DNA of 64,000 nucleotides from Chimonanthus salicifolius (taxonomy: Eukaryota; Streptophyta; Magnoliopsida; Laurales; Calycanthaceae), in the NCBI GenBank assembly GCA_013350335.1, contig CM023533.1, forward strand, positions 26,208,869 through 26,272,868, in the 5' to 3' direction. The number at the start of each line of letters is the position of its first letter. The first letter of the stretch is position 1. This document shows, one piece after another, positions 1 through 11,994 of this stretch. Under the pieces are notes generated by a model. It was not told the origin of the DNA and made no database searches. It saw only the letters and a list, made by a program, of their open reading frames with translations. The position numbers were made by a program, and so were the translations under genes.

Positions 1-1400
1 CATTGAAAGATGTTTTATTTTTTTTCCCAATGTGTTATTTATTATTAACCTTGGATGAAGATATATAAGATTAGCATAATCTTTTATGATCTTCAGAAGG
101 AACTAGGTAGTAAGTACTAAACTTATACAAGGATGGAATTTGTGGAAGTACCTTGAAAATCACAGATTTTTTTTGGTTGTGGTATGTGGTATTCATATCT
201 ATAATGTAATTGTGTTTTTGTTGCGAGTAGAATTACGAAAGATGAGTTTTAAGTGCCATTTTTTGTTTGAGCACTGAAATGTTAGTTGTATTCTTTGTTT
301 ACTGAATTAATTATGTTTAATGCATATATTCCTCTCAAAGATTTACTTGCTTTTGTGTACTGTCTGAGGTTTCATTTGAGCTTGTTGTCAATGATCTATC
401 TGATGTTACTATTAATAGATGTGTTCTACAGTGATAACGTTTCTATTTTTAACATTACAATGCTTATTATAAATATTCAGTCAATACTTTGCTCATAGTT
501 CTTCAGTTGTTCACACTACAGTGCTTGTATACTGAAAATAGAATATGTTCAATGTAGGTTGAGAGAAATTGACTAGTATAGAACATAGAATCTCTTTCCT
601 GGATTGCCCTTCTCTTTAGTTTACATGATGAAACTGACTTTGTATTTTTTCAATGACATTATTCGTATTTTCTTTGTTTTAGATTTGTACATTAACTAGT
701 GAATTAATTTGTCAGTTTTGAGGATTTGGATAGTACTTGCGATACCATCATTTATCTTAAAGATGAAGTTTGCTAGTTTTAGATATTGATATGGATCATA
801 CAGAGCTCGATTCAGCGACATTTCTGTGTCTTTAAAACTAGTCCATGGAGGCATACCTTACAGGAAAACATTATCTGGGTAAATTCAATGTATCAAACTT
901 CCTTTCAAATACCAATTATAAATGGATGTGTGTGCACAAGTTTTGAGTTGTCATGCAACACAATCCAACCTCTGATGAATGGGATATGGTTTCAATGATG
1001 ATGATTATGATGATGGTCAGCATGCATCTATTGTCTAAAAAAATTGTTCAGTTTAGTTGATTGGATAAATACCTTGATTTCTGAAGTAGTAGTGCTCAGC
1101 ATCTCATGATGTTCCTCTTTCGATTTGTTGTATCGTTCAATTACCGACTTCACACTGGCAATATAAGACCCTCGTCAGCATTTGTCACACTGCTGTACTA
1201 GTGAACAGGAAATCATTGTGCAAGAAAAGTTCGTGAAAAATGAATGAGGGGATGGAGAGCCACCCGTTTGAAAAACCTAAACTGCTGAATAAAATAAACT
1301 ATAGTAGGCAATGAGACTACATCTTATCATATTTATTATTGATTTGTAACCTATAATTTTTGGCTTCCTTGTGATTGTCTGGAGTTCACTTTTTGATAGA
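1..1400. other. No firm gene; possible 3' end of an unrecognised plus-strand gene
   Basis: No recognisable family here. Two plus-strand stretches look slightly exon-like. One is an open stretch ending at a TAG at 774-776, whose last residues read DLDSTCDTIIYLKDEVC. The other is about 807-880, bounded by CAG before and GTAAAT after, open in two frames (one reads SDISVSLKLVHGGIPYR). They could be terminal exons and 3' UTR of a gene lying left of the window, but I do not recognise either peptide. The rest is AT-rich with no further signal. Confidence 0.2.
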
Positions 1401-3310
1401 CATTAAAAAAAAAAAGAGGGAAAAAAACTAAGCACGCATTCAAGGGAGCCTAAAAGAAAAAGCCTTATAGCAAATTTCCTTCAAACCCTTTTGGAAGAAA
1501 AAAGACAATAAAACGAAAAGCCAAAATCTTTAAAATATGGGAAGCAAAATAATTATGGAGAAAGTCGGAAAAGGTATTCATAATGAAAAATTAGGACATA
1601 CTTGCATGTGGAGATTTTGAAATTGTTCGAAGGATAGAAGGGTTACAAGTAGGAGGGACTAAGAAAGTAGCTACCTTTAAGACTTCATAGAAGTCTTGGT
1701 GGATTGTGGAATAATCAAGAGCATTTTTTTTTAATAGAGTAGAGAGAATTTAGCCAACTGATGAGGATCCTGATATTTTTTGAGTTAAATATGTGGATTT
1801 TAAAAGTCAGAATGGTGTTAAAGTGAGTATAGATGCAATTGATGGGGAAGGTGACTATGAGGGGAAAATTGGATCCATTGGAACTCAAATCAAAATTTGT
1901 ATAAAAGTTTTATGAGAACTATTCTTAAGTGATAATTATTAATATATACTCTCTCTGTTTTATTTTAGTTGTCTCATTTAAAATATTTGTATTTTTTAAA
2001 GAACTCTCTATATAAGAGTAGCATTTTGTGTGATCTCATTTATTTTCAACACTTATGCTACTTCAATATGAATAAGTCATTTTCAAAATCTATATAAGAC
2101 AACCAAATTGAGACAGATAGAATATAATTATTATATTATCATCTCGTATTCATTTCATCTTGATTGGATAAGAAAAGTTATGTTTTCTAAGAATTTCAAA
2201 ATTTCATATTTATTTTTCAAATGAAAGATGAAAAATATGGAAAATGAGACATTTATTTCTTCTTCAATAGAATAAAGGTTCGCTCTTTGTCAAGAGCACA
2301 AAAAATGAGAATTTTCTTTCCTCCAAAGAGTTTATTTTGGGGATATGAAAATTTAATGAGGAAATGAGAGGTTTTCTTTGCTCATCAAGACAACACGTCA
2401 TTTATTTTAACGACAATAAAGATTTTGGTATGCATAACAAAAATGTTAGATCTCTACGCCTCGGACACAACTAAATTTTATGGCACTTGTTGGATGATAT
2501 GAAATAAACCCACATAAATTTTTTTGATGAATTACTTTTCTCGAGAAAATAGACAAACAATCTGTTAGAAATTTTCTTTTGTTCGAAATTTGCACATTTG
2601 ATTTCAACAGTATGATTTTCTAATTATAATTAGCAATTTTAAAATAAATGAATAAATAGTATTGTGGGATCATTTGATGCTACTAGATACAAGATGTTCT
2701 GATCTTAGATATGCATCACAATTAATCAAGTAATGGTTTTTATTTCAACTGTTCATCTCATTGCACTGGATGAAAAAGTTGATATGGTAGATTTCTAATT
2801 AAAACCTCAGTATCTGATAAACTAGGTGATAAAAGTTTGGATTCATTGTTCCATTAGTTGATTTCTCAATTTTTAACCTTCTCCACATTTAGAGTTTCGC
2901 AGGGGAAGCATACTAAATTAAATAACAAATAAAAGAATTAAGTTGTCCGAAAGGTTAGTCCTTATCAGATCGGATTACAATAAACATGTATTAGTGTTGC
3001 GTGGTGTATATACTTAGTTCATTTACCATACCCCCACTAAGCACGTTAGTGGCAAGAGCAATTCCTCCATTAAGTACTTGTCTTTTCCTTGGTTATTATT
3101 ATTTTTCCTCCTCAGCTTTTTTATATATTAAATCTTTAATTCATATCAACTATAAAATTAATTGGATCTTGATTTTTGAAAATTGTGAGTTTATTTAAGC
3201 TTTATAGTTGCTCCTCTTACATATTGCTTAAAAGGGGTCGTAGGTTTGAATGGGGTTTCCCATTAATTTAAAAAAAAAAATGATTGAAGCTCGAGTATTC
3301 TCACTATTTG
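1401..3310. other. AT-rich intergenic DNA
   Basis: No supported coding region. It holds one Stowaway-type MITE (1947-2125, listed separately). At about 3230-3280 a short stretch with a B-box-like GGTTTGAAT followed by an A-run may be a decayed SINE 3' end. I see nothing else. Confidence 0.5.
1947..2125. mobile_element. Stowaway-type MITE
   Basis: The left end reads CTCTCTCTGTTTTATTTTAG and leads into TTGTCT. The right end is its inverted partner: AGACAACCAAATTGAGACAG followed by ATAGAATA. The element is flanked by TA, as expected for Tc1/mariner-derived Stowaway MITEs, whose usual end is CTCCCTCCGT(Y)-like. It is about 180 bp with an AT-rich core and no coding capacity. Exact ends are by eye. 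Confidence 0.6.
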
Positions 3311-3955
3311 ACTTTGAGAAAACATTTGATATTGAATGTGTCACTTCTTGTATTGGGATCATGGTAATGCTCAGTCAAGAGAGACGCTTAGTTGCTTCTT
3401 TAGTGAGAAGTTGAAGGATAGAGAGTTTTTAAATTATGATATTGAGTTTTACATGATCATTCAAGCAAATGTGAAATTGACAACATTGTTTGAAATAGAT
3501 GGAATTTATGCTTTTCTATAACCATGAAGCACTTGAGTATATCAACAACTAGATAATTTGAGCAACCAACATTCAAAGTAGGAGGCTTAAAATAAGGTGG
3601 TTGATCCTCTGAGCTTCAGAACTGTGTTGTCGAGTACCATGGAAACTCCGGTATTTGGCTTTGAAATTTTGAAAGAGGTATGAGATATGGTAAGGCATAT
3701 AAGGAAAATTTCTTTTGCAAGATGGTTTTCTATTTCTTGGCAGTCGACTATGTGTTCCAAATTACTCATTAAGTTCATTAAGAGAGACCATCATATGGAG
3801 TGACATGGAGGCTGGCTAGATGGACACTTGGATTGAGACAAGGCTATTACTTTAGTGGAGGGTAGGATGTTGCGCATGACGTAGAGAGGTGCCAAGTTTG
3901 TCACTTAGCTAAAGTACAATACCAAAATGCAAGCCTTTATACACCTTTGCCAATG

Positions 3956-4133
3956 TCAAAAGTCAGGGCTAGCTCTCGGCATAGGCGGCGTAGGTCGCCT
4001 AGGGCCTCTAGATAGAAAGGGTCTCCACACATTTAAGCTCCTTAATATACCATTCACAAATGGTCCCTCAAATCTCACTCCGCCTAGGACCCCTGAGATT
4101 TTAGGGGATCTCAGGGCTGGCTCTGCCAAAAGC
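3956..4133. repeat. Short dispersed repeat, CAGGGC-ended family, copy 1
   Basis: It starts CAGGGCTAGCTCT and ends CAGGGCTGGCTCTGCC, and is inserted in the integrase part of the gypsy remnant. CAAAAG occurs on both flanks and may be a target duplication. Read in reverse, its TAAAATCTCAGGGGTCCTAG matches the start of the copy at 49381-49517. The ends resemble hAT-type CAGGGCCGG termini, but the class is unsettled. Confidence 0.5.
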
Positions 4134-4209
4134 ATCTTGGCTCTACCAAGACCTTGGAGGTCACTAAATAAGGTGTAAATTCTAGTTTTGTTGTGGTTGA
4201 CATGCTCTC

Positions 4210-4594
4210 TATTATGTGCCTAATGGGACCCAACCTTGGTATGGCCATCGGGTTGGCCAAACTAACATGGGATAGGTTGAGGGTTTGATTTTTAACATTT
4301 CATCAACTCTGGAGCTTTTGACGTATTGATCAGGTACTACATTTGGTATCAAAGTAAGTATCATATCCTAGGTACAAATCTTGAAGAGGGCAACCTATGG
4401 AAATGCCACCTAATGCCAGAGTGAGCTACTGGGACATCGATTCGAAAGTATGGTAGTTTGTTATGTGCCTAGTAGGGCCAACTTTGGTTATGGACTTTAG
4501 GTTGGGCCAACCTAGTAAAAAATAGGTTTAAGAGCTTTATTTTTCATGTTCTATGAACTCTAGACCTTTTGACGTATTTGTCAGGTACTTAACA
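4210..4594 (+). mobile_element. TRIM-like miniature LTR element (family 3)
   Basis: Two direct repeats of about 132-136 bp (4210-4341 and 4459-4594) share TTATGTGCCTA at the start, GACGTATT in the middle and CAGGTACT near the end; the right copy runs TGTT...AACA. Two bases after the left repeat lies TGGTATCAAAG (4344-4354), a primer-site match to the 3' end of initiator tRNA-Met with one change from TGGTATCAGAG. The spacer of about 117 bp has no coding capacity. Flanking pentamers CTCTC and TTTTC could be one target duplication that differs by two transitions. Confidence 0.6.
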
Positions 4595-6240
4595 TTTTCA
4601 AAGATGATACATTTTCTCTCTTTTAACAAGACCATGGATACCACTCACATAGCTAAGATATGTTTCAAGGAAGTTGTCAAGTTGCATAGAGTGCAAAAGA
4701 CGATAACTTCTTATCGAAATCCTAAATTTGACATTGTGTAGTTTAGAAATTCAACTCTAATTCAATACTTCCCATCACTCTCAAACTTCGAAATTTCATC
4801 TAAATAATGTAATTCCTCATAAACTTATTTGTGCATTCCTCTAGATTTTTTTTTCATCTTTAATCCTTTGGCTACATGTACTACGTTCACATAGATAAAA
4901 GTCAACACAAGAGGTTGGATCCTAAGATGTAGGAATGTTATTTTATTGATAATAGTAATCATTATAAAAGGTTTTGACAATTATTGATGGTGCTCTTATA
5001 ATGACAAATTCTTTAAAAAATTGAAATTTCTTTGGAGAAGATTTGAATTGAAGATTTGGTGGTTGACAATTGAGAGGGCCAACACCACTGACTGAGTATA
5101 TGAAAGAGACAAGAGGAAACCGAGTTTAAGCAGGGAAAGGGAGAGAGGGAGGGTGTGTGTATGTGGGTAGGGGGTGGCACCTTGAAGGGTAGGTATTTGC
5201 ACTCAACTTGCAACCTACACAACAAGCAACTGTAACGAGGCAAGGAAAGTGTAAAGTGTTGTACACCATAGGAGAGATGAATCTCTATTAAATAAAAACA
5301 ACCGCCACTAGTTGAGAGAGAGAGAGTAGTCACTCCACTCTGCAATGGCAAGACTAACTTCTAAAATATAATCACGTTTCCATTCTACAACTCCATTTTG
5401 CAAAGAAGTGTGAGAATAAAAAAATGTTAGTTATCGTCATATTTTATACAAAAGGGACGAAAGCTTTTGATAAGTACACTCATTGATTTTGACAAAATGA
5501 GAAAAATTTGATTGAAGTCTATTCGTCATATTCTTGAAAGATCAGAAATGACTTTTTTTTTTTATTTTTGAATTTACGTGTGTAGAGTTGATCAGTTGCT
5601 CTAAGAGGAGAGGTCCACCAGTTATAACATAGAGAGAAGGGATAAAGAAAGATAATGTTATATTGTGGAGTAGGTTTGTATAGTGTGTAATAGGATCATG
5701 TGAAGAATTAGAACTCAAAGCAAACTCCATATAAATGAGATTTTGGTATATGATGATGATGATAATGATGGAAGAAATTGCATTTTTTACTATAATATGC
5801 TTAAAAAAGAAAACAAATAATACAAAATATTGAACACATTTATTTTAAAAAAATGTATACATAATAAGTATAATCATCCACAAAACAAACATAATATTAA
5901 AATCTAAGAAAGAGAAGACACATTTTGATGGTCCCCATAAATGTTGAATTAATTCCATGAAATAAGTACATTTATGACAAAAGAAAGGTAAATACATATT
6001 TATAGCTAGTTGACAACTTGAACATAATTGCAGCTTAGAATTATTAACACGACTTTAGTCCACCATGAATACTAAAATGAAAAGAAGAAAGTTGATACAA
6101 GATAAATGTACTTCATTACTTTGAAGAGAGTATATTTTACCGTGTCACAATCCTTTAGAGGAGTTTCCCATTATGGACATCCTTTAAGTTATTGATCTAT
6201 TTAACAAATAAGTTTGGTTGGACAAATAAATTTGAACTGA

Positions 6241-6337
6241 TGTTGAAAGTGTAGAGAGAGATATCTATGAATTTATAAATGACTTCAGTCATTCCACTAA
6301 TAGACTAGTCTTTTAGGATAGATACTCAGTCCTAACA
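6241..6337 (+). mobile_element. Solo terminal repeat of TRIM family 1
   Basis: It runs TGTTGAAAGT...CAGTCCTAACA. The inner text (ATTCCACTAATAGACTAGTC, then TTTTAGGATAGATACTCAG) aligns with the terminal repeats at 34.5 kb and 41.3 kb. There is no primer site and no second repeat. No clean flanking duplication is visible. Confidence 0.5.
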
Positions 6338-7156
6338 GTATTAATCAACGCTTATTATTGAGGTTCTGAGCCATAAAGATGACGGAGACGATAAAATAGC
6401 AGTGTCCACATGCAAAAGGAATTTGGCAAAAGAGTGTATTGCCAAGATCAAGTATGCGAGGCCTATTTGAGCATCCTCTATCCATAGTAAGGCACAAAAG
6501 GATAATCTAAATGGCCCACACGTTTGGACATGAACATGAAGGACCCCATTTCCATAGAATATTGCATGCGTATCCATAAACATTGCCACTGTAAGAATAT
6601 GTTTCTAGTGATGGAAGATGGTCATGAAAATTGAATTGTACTTTGTGGGCTTTTGGCTCAAGAGACAACAGCCCACTCAAGAGTATAAAATTGACACTGG
6701 TGTCGTTAGTGGTAGTATCATATCCACTTCAGATTAAAGAGATGGATCATCCAATTGTCATTACTTTCAAGTGAAATTCTCCGTGCATATGTAGTTGGAT
6801 ATACCAACTAATAAGAAGCCATTGGACAACCAAGGCAAAGGTTAAGTCAGCAAATCAAGAAGAACAAAAAGATATTTTTCCACTTTGGTAGAGGCTGTGA
6901 AACACAAGTATCTTCAATAAAATAAGAACGGGAAATCTCGTCACTAAGTAAGGAATCATCTCCATCTCGACCGTGTTCCTTTATGTGAAGGGCAAAAGTA
7001 TAAAAAAGAGAAAAAGGCAGAAACGTATATCTTCCTAGCCATGAGGTTGGTGATAGAGGGGATCATCAATGGGTAAGGGTGACGCACAGCCCAACAGTCT
7101 GCAGTGTCCAAATTGTGCACCAATTTGTTTTCTTTTCTGAATCCTATTTAACAATT

Positions 7157-7321
7157 TTTTTTTTTTATTAACGTGTGGAAAACTAAGATACAGTCTTACT
7201 AAAACCTCCACGGATGAGCTTACTACCCCTAAGACACACTAATGTTAGGCCATGGGGCTCGAACACACAACCTCCCACATCTTGAGGCAGGAGGCAACTA
7301 GTTGAGCTACACCCATGTAGG
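7157..7321 (-). mobile_element. tRNA-derived SINE
   Basis: On the minus strand it carries an A-box-like TGTAGCTCAACTAGTTG (complement of 7295-7311) and a B-box GTTCGAGCC (complement of 7256-7264). It then shares the body CATGGCCTAAC...TGTGTCTTAGGGGTAGT with the other copies here and ends in an A-tail (T-run from 7157). The 13-mer CTATTTAACAATT occurs at 7144-7156 and again at 7375-7387. If that is the target duplication, the 5' part extends to 7374. Confidence 0.65.
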
Positions 7322-10321
7322 TAAAAATTTTATGCACGTTGAGAAGCCTTTTCTCAATTATATAGTATATAATACTATTTAACAATTATATAATATATAA
7401 TTTAATTGAAGTGATTTTTATGAATCAAGTGTAGGTAACAAGGTGGAGTATTTTGTAAGAAGAAACTTCTAAAACCATAGGAAGTTGAATGTTAAATAAT
7501 AAAAAAAGATAACAAGTAAAATAATAAAGACAAGAATGCATGTGTTAGAGATGGGTTTTAGAATGAACAATAAATGAAAAAAAGGAAATGAATAGATTAA
7601 AATGTTGTTTGAGATGATTTTGATACATTTGTCTAGGAATAAAGACAACTATAGTGTAAAGGACAAAAATATTACATGTAGAAAATATTAGAAAATTGAG
7701 AGACCAATAAATATTTGGATTGATGTGACATAGCATGAGATGGTACATAATTGAGTGGTGAAGAAAAAGCAATTTCTATAGAGTTGAGTTGAAAAGTGAG
7801 CCTAAAAATGAATTTCAATAGATAATATAAATTATTTTAATGATAATGATGATAATTGATTTATTTGAAAATGAAAGTAATTTGTATTGGCTCTAGCCCA
7901 AGTTCTTTCAAAATGTCTTTAATCGGATTATCCAAACTCTTAAAAGAAGTAATACAAGAGAGGAATCAATAGTGTTTTTCACCTAAAAAATGGACCACGA
8001 ATCACTTGTGATATTGCTTACTTATTTATCCTCCAATTTGCCATGAAAGGCTACCACAATATTCAAGGAGTTAGAGTGTGTTGTTGCTAACATGTTATAT
8101 GGTTCTATCGAACTCTTATATTGTGATCTAGCAAATCACAAATTGCTTACTAGTGAATGAATGACAAGCAAGTCTGCACAATCTTAATTTACATTCAAAT
8201 CTTTGTTATTATTATTATGAAAATTATATGAAATACCAATTAAAATTGCTGTGTAAAATTCTTATATATTATTTTATAATTTTTATAAATACAATGATTA
8301 TTTAGTATTAAAAATCCTATTCTGAGACCTGCATTTGAAAAATAACATACCATAAATTCGAATTATCTACTACTCAACCCTAGTGAATATAGGTTTAGTG
8401 TTACCCTCATAAATTTGATATGTTGTATCTTTTGAGATTTATCAACAATATCAAATAAAATATTTTTAAAGATTAAATTTTATTTTTAATTTTTTTATTT
8501 GATATTAGATCACAAAAATGAATCACTGAAACTGGATATCAATTGCAAAGATTTTTTTTTTGGAAAAAAATTCATATTCAAATACTAAATTACATTTTAC
8601 TCGAATAGTTGATAAATTCTAAAAATTCCACATGCCCTCTCTATCACCATTTAGTCTAGACTCAAAGATGATACTGGTGGAACAAATAAATATGTACGAC
8701 GTCATGAACATGCAGTGTGATTGTGTCTAAGTTCCCACATGTTAATAAAAAAAAAATGTAAGATGAAACTATAAATGCATTTTCTCAAACTGCATTCAGA
8801 CAACATTTTCTCCCTACATTTTGCATTTTTTATGTAGGTTGATGACTGAACGCTTCCATCCGGCAGTGATTTAAACCAGCAATACAGAAAGTGTAAAAGT
8901 CCTAAAAAAATAAATGAATAGAGTATACTGTTGTAAATAATTTTTAGTAAACAAGGTGAAGGAAAGGTAGTCTAAGAACAATAATATCAGTTTTTGCGAA
9001 AGAGAAACGTACAGAAGAGACACTTCCACTATTCTTTTCTGGCAACTATTATCTTTATGTATGTCGCCACACCTATTATTTTTAATTTTCTCTATGACAA
9101 TCAAAATTTGTAGCCTTGTTTAGAACTATAGACGAAGTAGAAGTGGTAGGCACAATCTGTAAAAGCAAGACTACAGCATTCCCACTTCCGATTTCTTTTC
9201 TGTTGTGGAGTAAAAGTTCAAAAGCTCAAATGGGTGTATTAGGAAATGAACGTATTACAGGATAAAACACGCAAAGGTTATCTCCTATCTCATCTGTACC
9301 AATTTTGTGTTGTATCTCTTTCTATTGTTTTCTTTTAAGTTGTATTTTGATACAGTTTTATATGTAACAGTACCTCTCACCACGAATATAGGTTTGGGAG
9401 AATTCTTAAAATCTTTCAGTAACTGGTTGGAACAGAAGAAACAAATTTGTCCAATGAGGAGTGTAACACTCATAAAATGCTGCACGGAATGAATCTCAAG
9501 TAACTAAGATTATGAAGTAAGCAAAGATGCACTTGAAAGTAGAAACAATTCCTCATATTCTGATTGAAGCTAATGGGTAGAGATATTAACATAAGATTGT
9601 TTGCAACCCTTTGAATATTGCTTCTTTATTAAGTAGAGTTGCATGAATTATCTTAATGCGTCTGAGAACACATTAGAGTGTACTTACTACGTAAGGCCTA
9701 TTATGGAAATGAAGTTAAGAAAAGAGGGAAAATTAAGAGGCACATGCAACAATCTCAATAGTCCATGGCTATATTTCTTAAAGCAACTGATAAATACAAT
9801 TAATTAACTTAAGCACTTGTTGAAGGTAGTGATCAACGTAATAATACCATTACCACCATTCAATTAATTGTCTTACTCCTTTTATCTTTGCTACGCTTTC
9901 TCATTCGAAATCTCTCAGATATATAGCATAAAATACGAAGTCTAAAGAAAAAAAATGCCTAATTAGAAGAAAAAACATTCAACTAAAAGAACCAAATCAA
10001 TTCTAATCTAATCATCTAAATCCAAAAAAAAGAAAAGAAAAAAAGGATAAGGAATTCATAAATGTATAAGCTCCATGGATGAAAGATAAGTACTGGTATT
10101 TTGAACATATAAATATATATATAAGAAAAATGTATGAGCGGTTTTTTAACATATGACCATAACGATTTTTAAATTATATAAAGGGAAATGCATTTAATAA
10201 ATTATAACAGATTATTTTTTCACATAGTATATATATATATATATATATTTTTTTTTTTTTGTTTCTATGAATTCAGATAGAGCAATAATTTAAAAAGAGT
10301 TTTAGAATTTTGAGAGACGAC

Positions 10322-10503
10322 CTGGTGCTAGAGAATTCGTAGAGCTTCCCGGTGCTGGAGAAGACGACGACGCCGACCTCAGCATCACACAAGATGGCTA
10401 ATTCCTTGGCCTTCTTTAGCAATCCATTGCGGCGCTTCGAGAAAGTCACCTGCCTGTTGGTCGAATTGTCGATGCGGCGGATCACGATCTTCCCTCTCCC
10501 CAT
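10322..10503 (-). CDS. MADS-box transcription factor, exon 1 (AGL17/ANR1-like), partial
   Basis: The exon encodes the MADS DNA-binding domain, residues 1-60, starting [20 protein letters not shown] and including [20 protein letters not shown] and [10 protein letters not shown]. The [10 protein letters not shown] and [16 protein letters not shown] signatures fit the AGL17/AGL16/ANR1 clade of MIKC factors, which bind CArG boxes in the nucleus and act as dimers. The ATG is the complement of 10501-10503. The open frame continues upstream to 10761, but MGRGK is the universal start. The exon ends CACCAG before GTCGTC, giving 182 nt, the usual length of MIKC exon 1. I, K and C domain exons were not found in the 10.3 kb on the downstream side, so this is either a gene with a very long intron 1 or an orphan exon. 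Confidence 0.85.
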
Positions 10504-10828
10504 CTGGATTCCACTCACGCCTTCTCCCTCTTTCCTGCAAGATTGGCATTTCAACGACTGAGATCTGGTGCCAGAAGAACTTTCTGAGAAAGTGGAATAA
10601 AAAGGAGTTTTTTTTCCTCTCTTTTCGAAGGAATTAGAAGCTGAAAGTGTATTTCTATGGACTAGCATTTTCCAGGAATTCAAGAAAGAAAGAGATTTCG
10701 AGAAAAAGAAGTTTGATGAAAACCTGAAAATCTGTGACCGAGAAAGAGAAATCTCTAACAAAGGCGCAAGAAAGGTGGAAGAGATTGCGGAAAAAGGAAA
10801 AAGAGGGAAGAACTTAGAGGAAACCTGA

Positions 10829-10856
10829 ATTTATAGCGAGCGAGTGTAGAATTTAT
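10829..10856 (-). promoter_or_regulatory. Candidate TATA boxes of the MADS-box gene
   Basis: On the minus strand two TATA-like motifs, ATATAAATT (about 10848-10856) and CTATAAATT (about 10829-10837), lie some 325-350 bp upstream of the MADS start codon. The leader between them and the ATG is rich in GA and TTTC. Which motif is used cannot be told from sequence. Confidence 0.35.
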
Positions 10857-11884
10857 ATGATATACTTGATTGATAGGATGCTTCTGTCTCGTCTCTGTTC
10901 TTCTTCTTTTTTCGTTTTTCTAACATCAGCGGTTTTATATGTATATATGAGGAGTGAGGGAGGAGACAAAAGCGGTTTTGAAAAGGAAAGGACAAAACCG
11001 GGAGTGTCAAGGAAAAGTGGTTTCCGGATTGGGAGAGTGAGGTTTCGAGGGCGAAGGCGAATGGGAGGGCGCGTACCAGTTTGTTTAATCCGAGTACTTT
11101 GATGCGCCGCTTACCAAATCGATCATTGACACGTGGGGGAAAATAAACTGGATCAGAACAACCTTAGATGGCTGGTTCGACTTTTAATGGGAGGGCGAAG
11201 GTGATCGTGCCAATTTGTCTAAAATGCCCATTCCTTCTCTTGAGGAGATTCTAGGCATGAGTCATCGAGGTGACGAGTACGGAATTTCATGGTGGAGGTT
11301 TATTAGGGGAAAAAAAAGTCTATTTTACAAAATTATATTTTATGAAATTAATTAGAAAAAATGAAAAGGAGAATAAAATAATTATGTCTAGCAAATAGTC
11401 ATTATATATTAATTTTATCAAACAATCTTTAAAACTAAAAGAATGAAAAGTCTTTGAATATTGTTCTCACATTGATGTTAAATTTATTTTTTATTTCTCA
11501 AAATGAAATAATACATAATTTGATTGTAACATACTTAAGTTATGTATCTTATAACGAATAATGGAGAAGTAAGTTTTGATTGTGTTAAAGTTAGGTGTTC
11601 TACATATAAGTTTTAAATTTTATTAAGTGGATGAGGAAGATGTAAGACTCTATGTTATTATTAATATAATTTATGTAGTTGATGATTCTTCCTCACGATA
11701 AATTTATACTAAATTATTTTTAGTGTAATTAATTAAGATTTTGTCACATGAATAAATTGAAAGATGTTTTCATTTTTACACACATGCAAAATATATATAG
11801 TTTTTAGAGTAACCAGAGTACTTCTGAAATTGTACACATGGCTAAATTTAAATATGTTGCACTAGAAATTATGTAGTATAAATG

Positions 11885-11994
11885 TAGGACCGATCTTGAA
11901 ATTCAGGAGCTTACACTGGTAGGGGCCCTGGGCCATTGGTCAAGTTGGGGACTCTAGGCAGCCACCTATTTGACCTTAAGCCAGGGCCGACCCT
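11885..11994. repeat. Short dispersed repeat, CAGGGC-ended family, copy 2
   Basis: It ends CCAGGGCCGACCCTG, identical over CCAGGGCCGACCCT to the copy at 49.5 kb, and has GGGGCCCTGGG and CCACCTATT-like text inside. The flanks GTATAAATG (left) and GTATATATG (right) differ by one base and could be a target duplication. The left end is uncertain. Confidence 0.4.

Larger units (their letters stand above)
3310..4740 (+). pseudogene. Ty3/gypsy RNase H-integrase remnant, interrupted twice
   Basis: Shifting plus-strand frames carry recognisable pieces of a gypsy polyprotein in the right order. RNase H-like text (FDIE..., then HEALEYINN near 3520-3550) comes first. The RNase H-integrase linker (VDPLS...FEILKE) lies near 3600-3680. 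The integrase zinc-finger side follows (DVERCQVCHLAK, then YTPLPM) near 3868-3955. The integrase core start (VVVDM) is near 4185-4200 and resumes as SKMIHFL and TTHIAKICFKEVVKLH at about 4599-4690. Several stops and frame changes show it is dead. It is broken by a short dispersed repeat (3956-4133) and a TRIM-like element (4210-4594). No LTRs were identified. Confidence 0.75.
4741..10272. other. AT-rich intergenic DNA (or MADS gene intron 1)
   Basis: If the MADS gene at 10.3 kb is whole, its later exons should lie here on the minus strand. I looked for K-box sequence and found none. The region holds a solo TRIM repeat (6241-6337), a SINE (7157-7321) and a TA run followed by T (10228-10260). 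Open stretches are short and match no family I recognise. Confidence 0.5.

Noticed and set aside
10504..10761. 86-residue N-terminal extension of the MADS protein
   Set aside because: Open by chance; MIKC proteins start at MGRGK and the extension has no family likeness.
10857..11102. Short plus-strand gene opposite the MADS promoter
   Set aside because: Composition is basic and low-information, no homology recognised; it overlaps the likely MADS promoter.
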